A stretch of DNA of 64,000 nt from Hydrogenophaga sp. GTDB lineage: Bacteria > Pseudomonadota > Gammaproteobacteria > Burkholderiales > Burkholderiaceae_C. The position numbers and the translations under genes are program-made. Position 1 is the first letter of the stretch. Each line of letters starts with the position of its first letter. The DNA lies in contig NZ_SDDV01000001.1 in NCBI RefSeq assembly GCF_014773545.1, positions 124,001-188,000 on the forward strand, read 5' to 3'. This document shows, in pieces, positions 62,590 through 64,000 of this stretch. Below the pieces are notes generated by a model. The model ran no database searches. It was not told the origin of the DNA and was given only the letters and a program-made list of their open reading frames with translations.

Positions 62590-63806
62590 CAAACCACTTG
62601 GCCCAACTGGAAGATCGGCAGGTACATGGACACCACGATGCCGCCAATGATGACGCCGAGCACGACGATGATGATCGGCTCCATCAGGCTGGACAGGCCG
62701 GCCACCATGTCGTCGACCTCGGCCTCGTAGAAGTCGGCCGCCTTGCTCAGCATGTGGTCGATCGAGCCCGACTCCTCGCCAATGGCGCACATCTGCAGCA
62801 CCATGGACGGAAAGAGCTTGGCGTTGATCATGGCGTTGGTCAGGCTGGTGCCGGTCGAGACTTCTTGCTGAATTTTCTCGGTGCCGCGGGCGTAGACCGA
62901 ATTGCCGGCTGCACCGCCGACCGAGTCGAGCGCTTCGACCAGCGGAACGCCGGCGGCGAACATGGTCGCCAGCGTGCGGGTCCAGCGGGCAATCACCGAT
63001 TTTTCCACCAGGTTGCCAAAGATCGGAAGTTTCAGCATGATCCGGTCCATGACATGCTGCACCCGCTCGCTGCGCCGCCAGGCCTGCAGCAAGAAGTAGA
63101 TGCCGCCGCCGAGTCCGCCAAAAATCAGCCACCAGTAGGCGGTAAAAAACTCGCTGATGGCGATCACCAGCAGCGTCGGGGCGGGCAGGTCGGCGCCGAA
63201 CGAGGAAAACACCTCTTTGAACGAGGGGATGACGAAGATCATGATCACCGCCACCACCACGAAGGCCACCACGATGACCGAAATCGGATACATCAGCGCC
63301 GACTTGATCTTTGACTTGATCGCCTCGGTTTTTTCCATGTAGACCGCCAGCCGGTCGAGCAGCTCGTCCAGAATGCCGGCCGCTTCCCCGGCTTCGATCA
63401 GATTGCAGTACAGGCTGTCGAAATAGAGGGGATGCTTGCGAAACGCTGCACTGAGCGCGGTGCCGGTCTCGACGTCGCTGCGGATGTCGTTGAGCAGCTT
63501 GGTCACGCTGGGGTTGGCGTTGCCGCGCCCGACGATGTCGAAGGCCTGCAGCAGCGGCACACCGGCTTTCATCATGGTGGCGAGCTGGCGCGTGAAGATG
63601 GCAATGTCTTTGGGCTTGATGCGCCGGCCGGCGCTCATGCGCCGTTTTTTCACCTTGGCAGGGATGATGCCTTGACGGCGCAGCGCCGCCAGCACCTGGT
63701 TTTCTCCTGCCGCGCGCATCTCGCCGCGCAGCAGCTTTCTGTTGCGGTCCTTGCCTTCCCATTCGAAAACAAAGTCCTTGACGTTTTTTGCTGCACTGGT
63801 GGCCAT
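62589..63806 (-). CDS. pilC: Type IV pilus inner-membrane platform protein PilC
   Basis: A 405-residue GspF-family protein. Two T2SSF repeats are seen (FTRQLATMMKAGVPLLQAFDIV at ~75 and WTRTLATMFAAGVPLVEALDSVGGAAG at ~275), with three membrane helices. It supports PilB-driven assembly. Overlaps pilD by 1 base (TGATG). Confidence 0.94.
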   Translation of the reverse strand: MATSAAKNVKDFVFEWEGKDRNRKLLRGEMRAAGENQVLAALRRQGIIPAKVKKRRMSAGRRIKPKDIAIFTRQLATMMKAGVPLLQAFDIVGRGNANPSVTKLLNDIRSDVETGTALSAAFRKHPLYFDSLYCNLIEAGEAAGILDELLDRLAVYMEKTEAIKSKIKSALMYPISVIVVAFVVVAVIMIFVIPSFKEVFSSFGADLPAPTLLVIAISEFFTAYWWLIFGGLGGGIYFLLQAWRRSERVQHVMDRIMLKLPIFGNLVEKSVIARWTRTLATMFAAGVPLVEALDSVGGAAGNSVYARGTEKIQQEVSTGTSLTNAMINAKLFPSMVLQMCAIGEESGSIDHMLSKAADFYEAEVDDMVAGLSSLMEPIIIVVLGVIIGGIVVSMYLPIFQLGQVV

Positions 63807-63830
63807 GGTGTTCTCGCTCTTGGGGCTACG

Positions 63831-64000
63831 TCATTCGTTGGTCACGCTGAGGACTTCTTCCAGCGAAGTCATGCCCTGGCGGACCTTGAGCAGGCCCGAC
63901 TCGCGCAGCGTTCGCACCCCTTCCTTGCCGGCCTGCTGGGCAATGTCGAGCGCGCTGCCGCCGCGCAAGATGATGCGCTGGATTTCCTCCGAAATCGGCA
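63831..64000 (-). CDS. pilB: Type IV pilus assembly ATPase PilB, C-terminus only
   Basis: Only the last 56 codons are in the window. The reading frame gives RIILRGGSALDIAQQAGKEG then VRTLRESGLLKVRQG and TSLEEVLSVTNE with a stop at 63831, the standard C-terminus of GspE/PilB extension ATPases. The rest lies beyond base 64000. pilC follows 24 bases later. Confidence 0.9.
   Translation of the reverse strand, partial: PISEEIQRIILRGGSALDIAQQAGKEGVRTLRESGLLKVRQGMTSLEEVLSVTNE

Overview
This is a GC-rich chromosomal segment from a betaproteobacterium, most likely Burkholderiales, family Comamonadaceae. The placement rests on gene content and order: mlaFEDACB, a short-form hisG leading hisGDCBHAFIE, tatABC beside a DegS-like protease, petABC followed by sspAB, and pilBCD-coaE-zapD-yacG. 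No species is claimed. Almost all of the window is core metabolism and cell-envelope biology, with a few small repeat or mobile insertions between or inside housekeeping genes.

Region by region. 1-4214 is a fatty-acid beta-oxidation operon (hydroxyacyl-CoA dehydrogenase/enoyl-CoA hydratase, thiolase, enoyl-CoA hydratase), interrupted between its first two genes by a DUF559 endonuclease-like frame bracketed by oppositely oriented palindromic repeats. 4218-11163 is on the minus strand: an unknown membrane-anchored protein, a Tim44-like protein, a Na/Pi cotransporter-like protein, CorA and PriA. PriA appears to carry an in-frame repeat-derived linker. 11564-16136 (minus) holds hemE and a thiol-redox cluster (rhodanese lipoprotein, peroxiredoxin-like protein, DsbD). 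16367-21181 holds a creatininase-family amidohydrolase, an orphan hybrid histidine kinase and a PLP aminotransferase. 21210-22794 is a REP-associated tyrosine transposase (RAYT) element with 22-bp inverted repeats and a second coupled ORF. It ends 8 bp upstream of a near-consensus gltB promoter. 22871-29164 is gltBD.

29251-45796 is one long same-strand run: Mla phospholipid transport genes, an ABC-2 exporter, a BolA-like protein, murA, the complete his operon (hisG to hisE), a small membrane protein, a HIT protein and tatABC. Many of these genes overlap by ATGA, which suggests translational coupling. 45808-53981 contains a DegS-like protease (minus), a 48-codon DUF3149 protein behind a near-perfect FNR box, a Nif3-like protein, pdxA, an apparent mscL remnant, petABC with a palindromic site upstream, sspAB and tRNA-Thr(TGT). 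54009-64000 contains a DUF721/DciA-like gene, secA, argJ, a DUF815 ATPase, mutT, and on the minus strand yacG, zapD, coaE, pilD, pilC and the end of pilB.

The items most worth a second look are the DUF559-palindrome cassette read in frame into thiolase, the RAYT element and its unknown second gene, the related repeat fragment inside priA, the FNR-box/DUF3149 unit, and the mscL remnant beside a degenerate copy of the DUF559-type palindrome. I saw no CRISPR array, prophage, rRNA operon or classical defence island.
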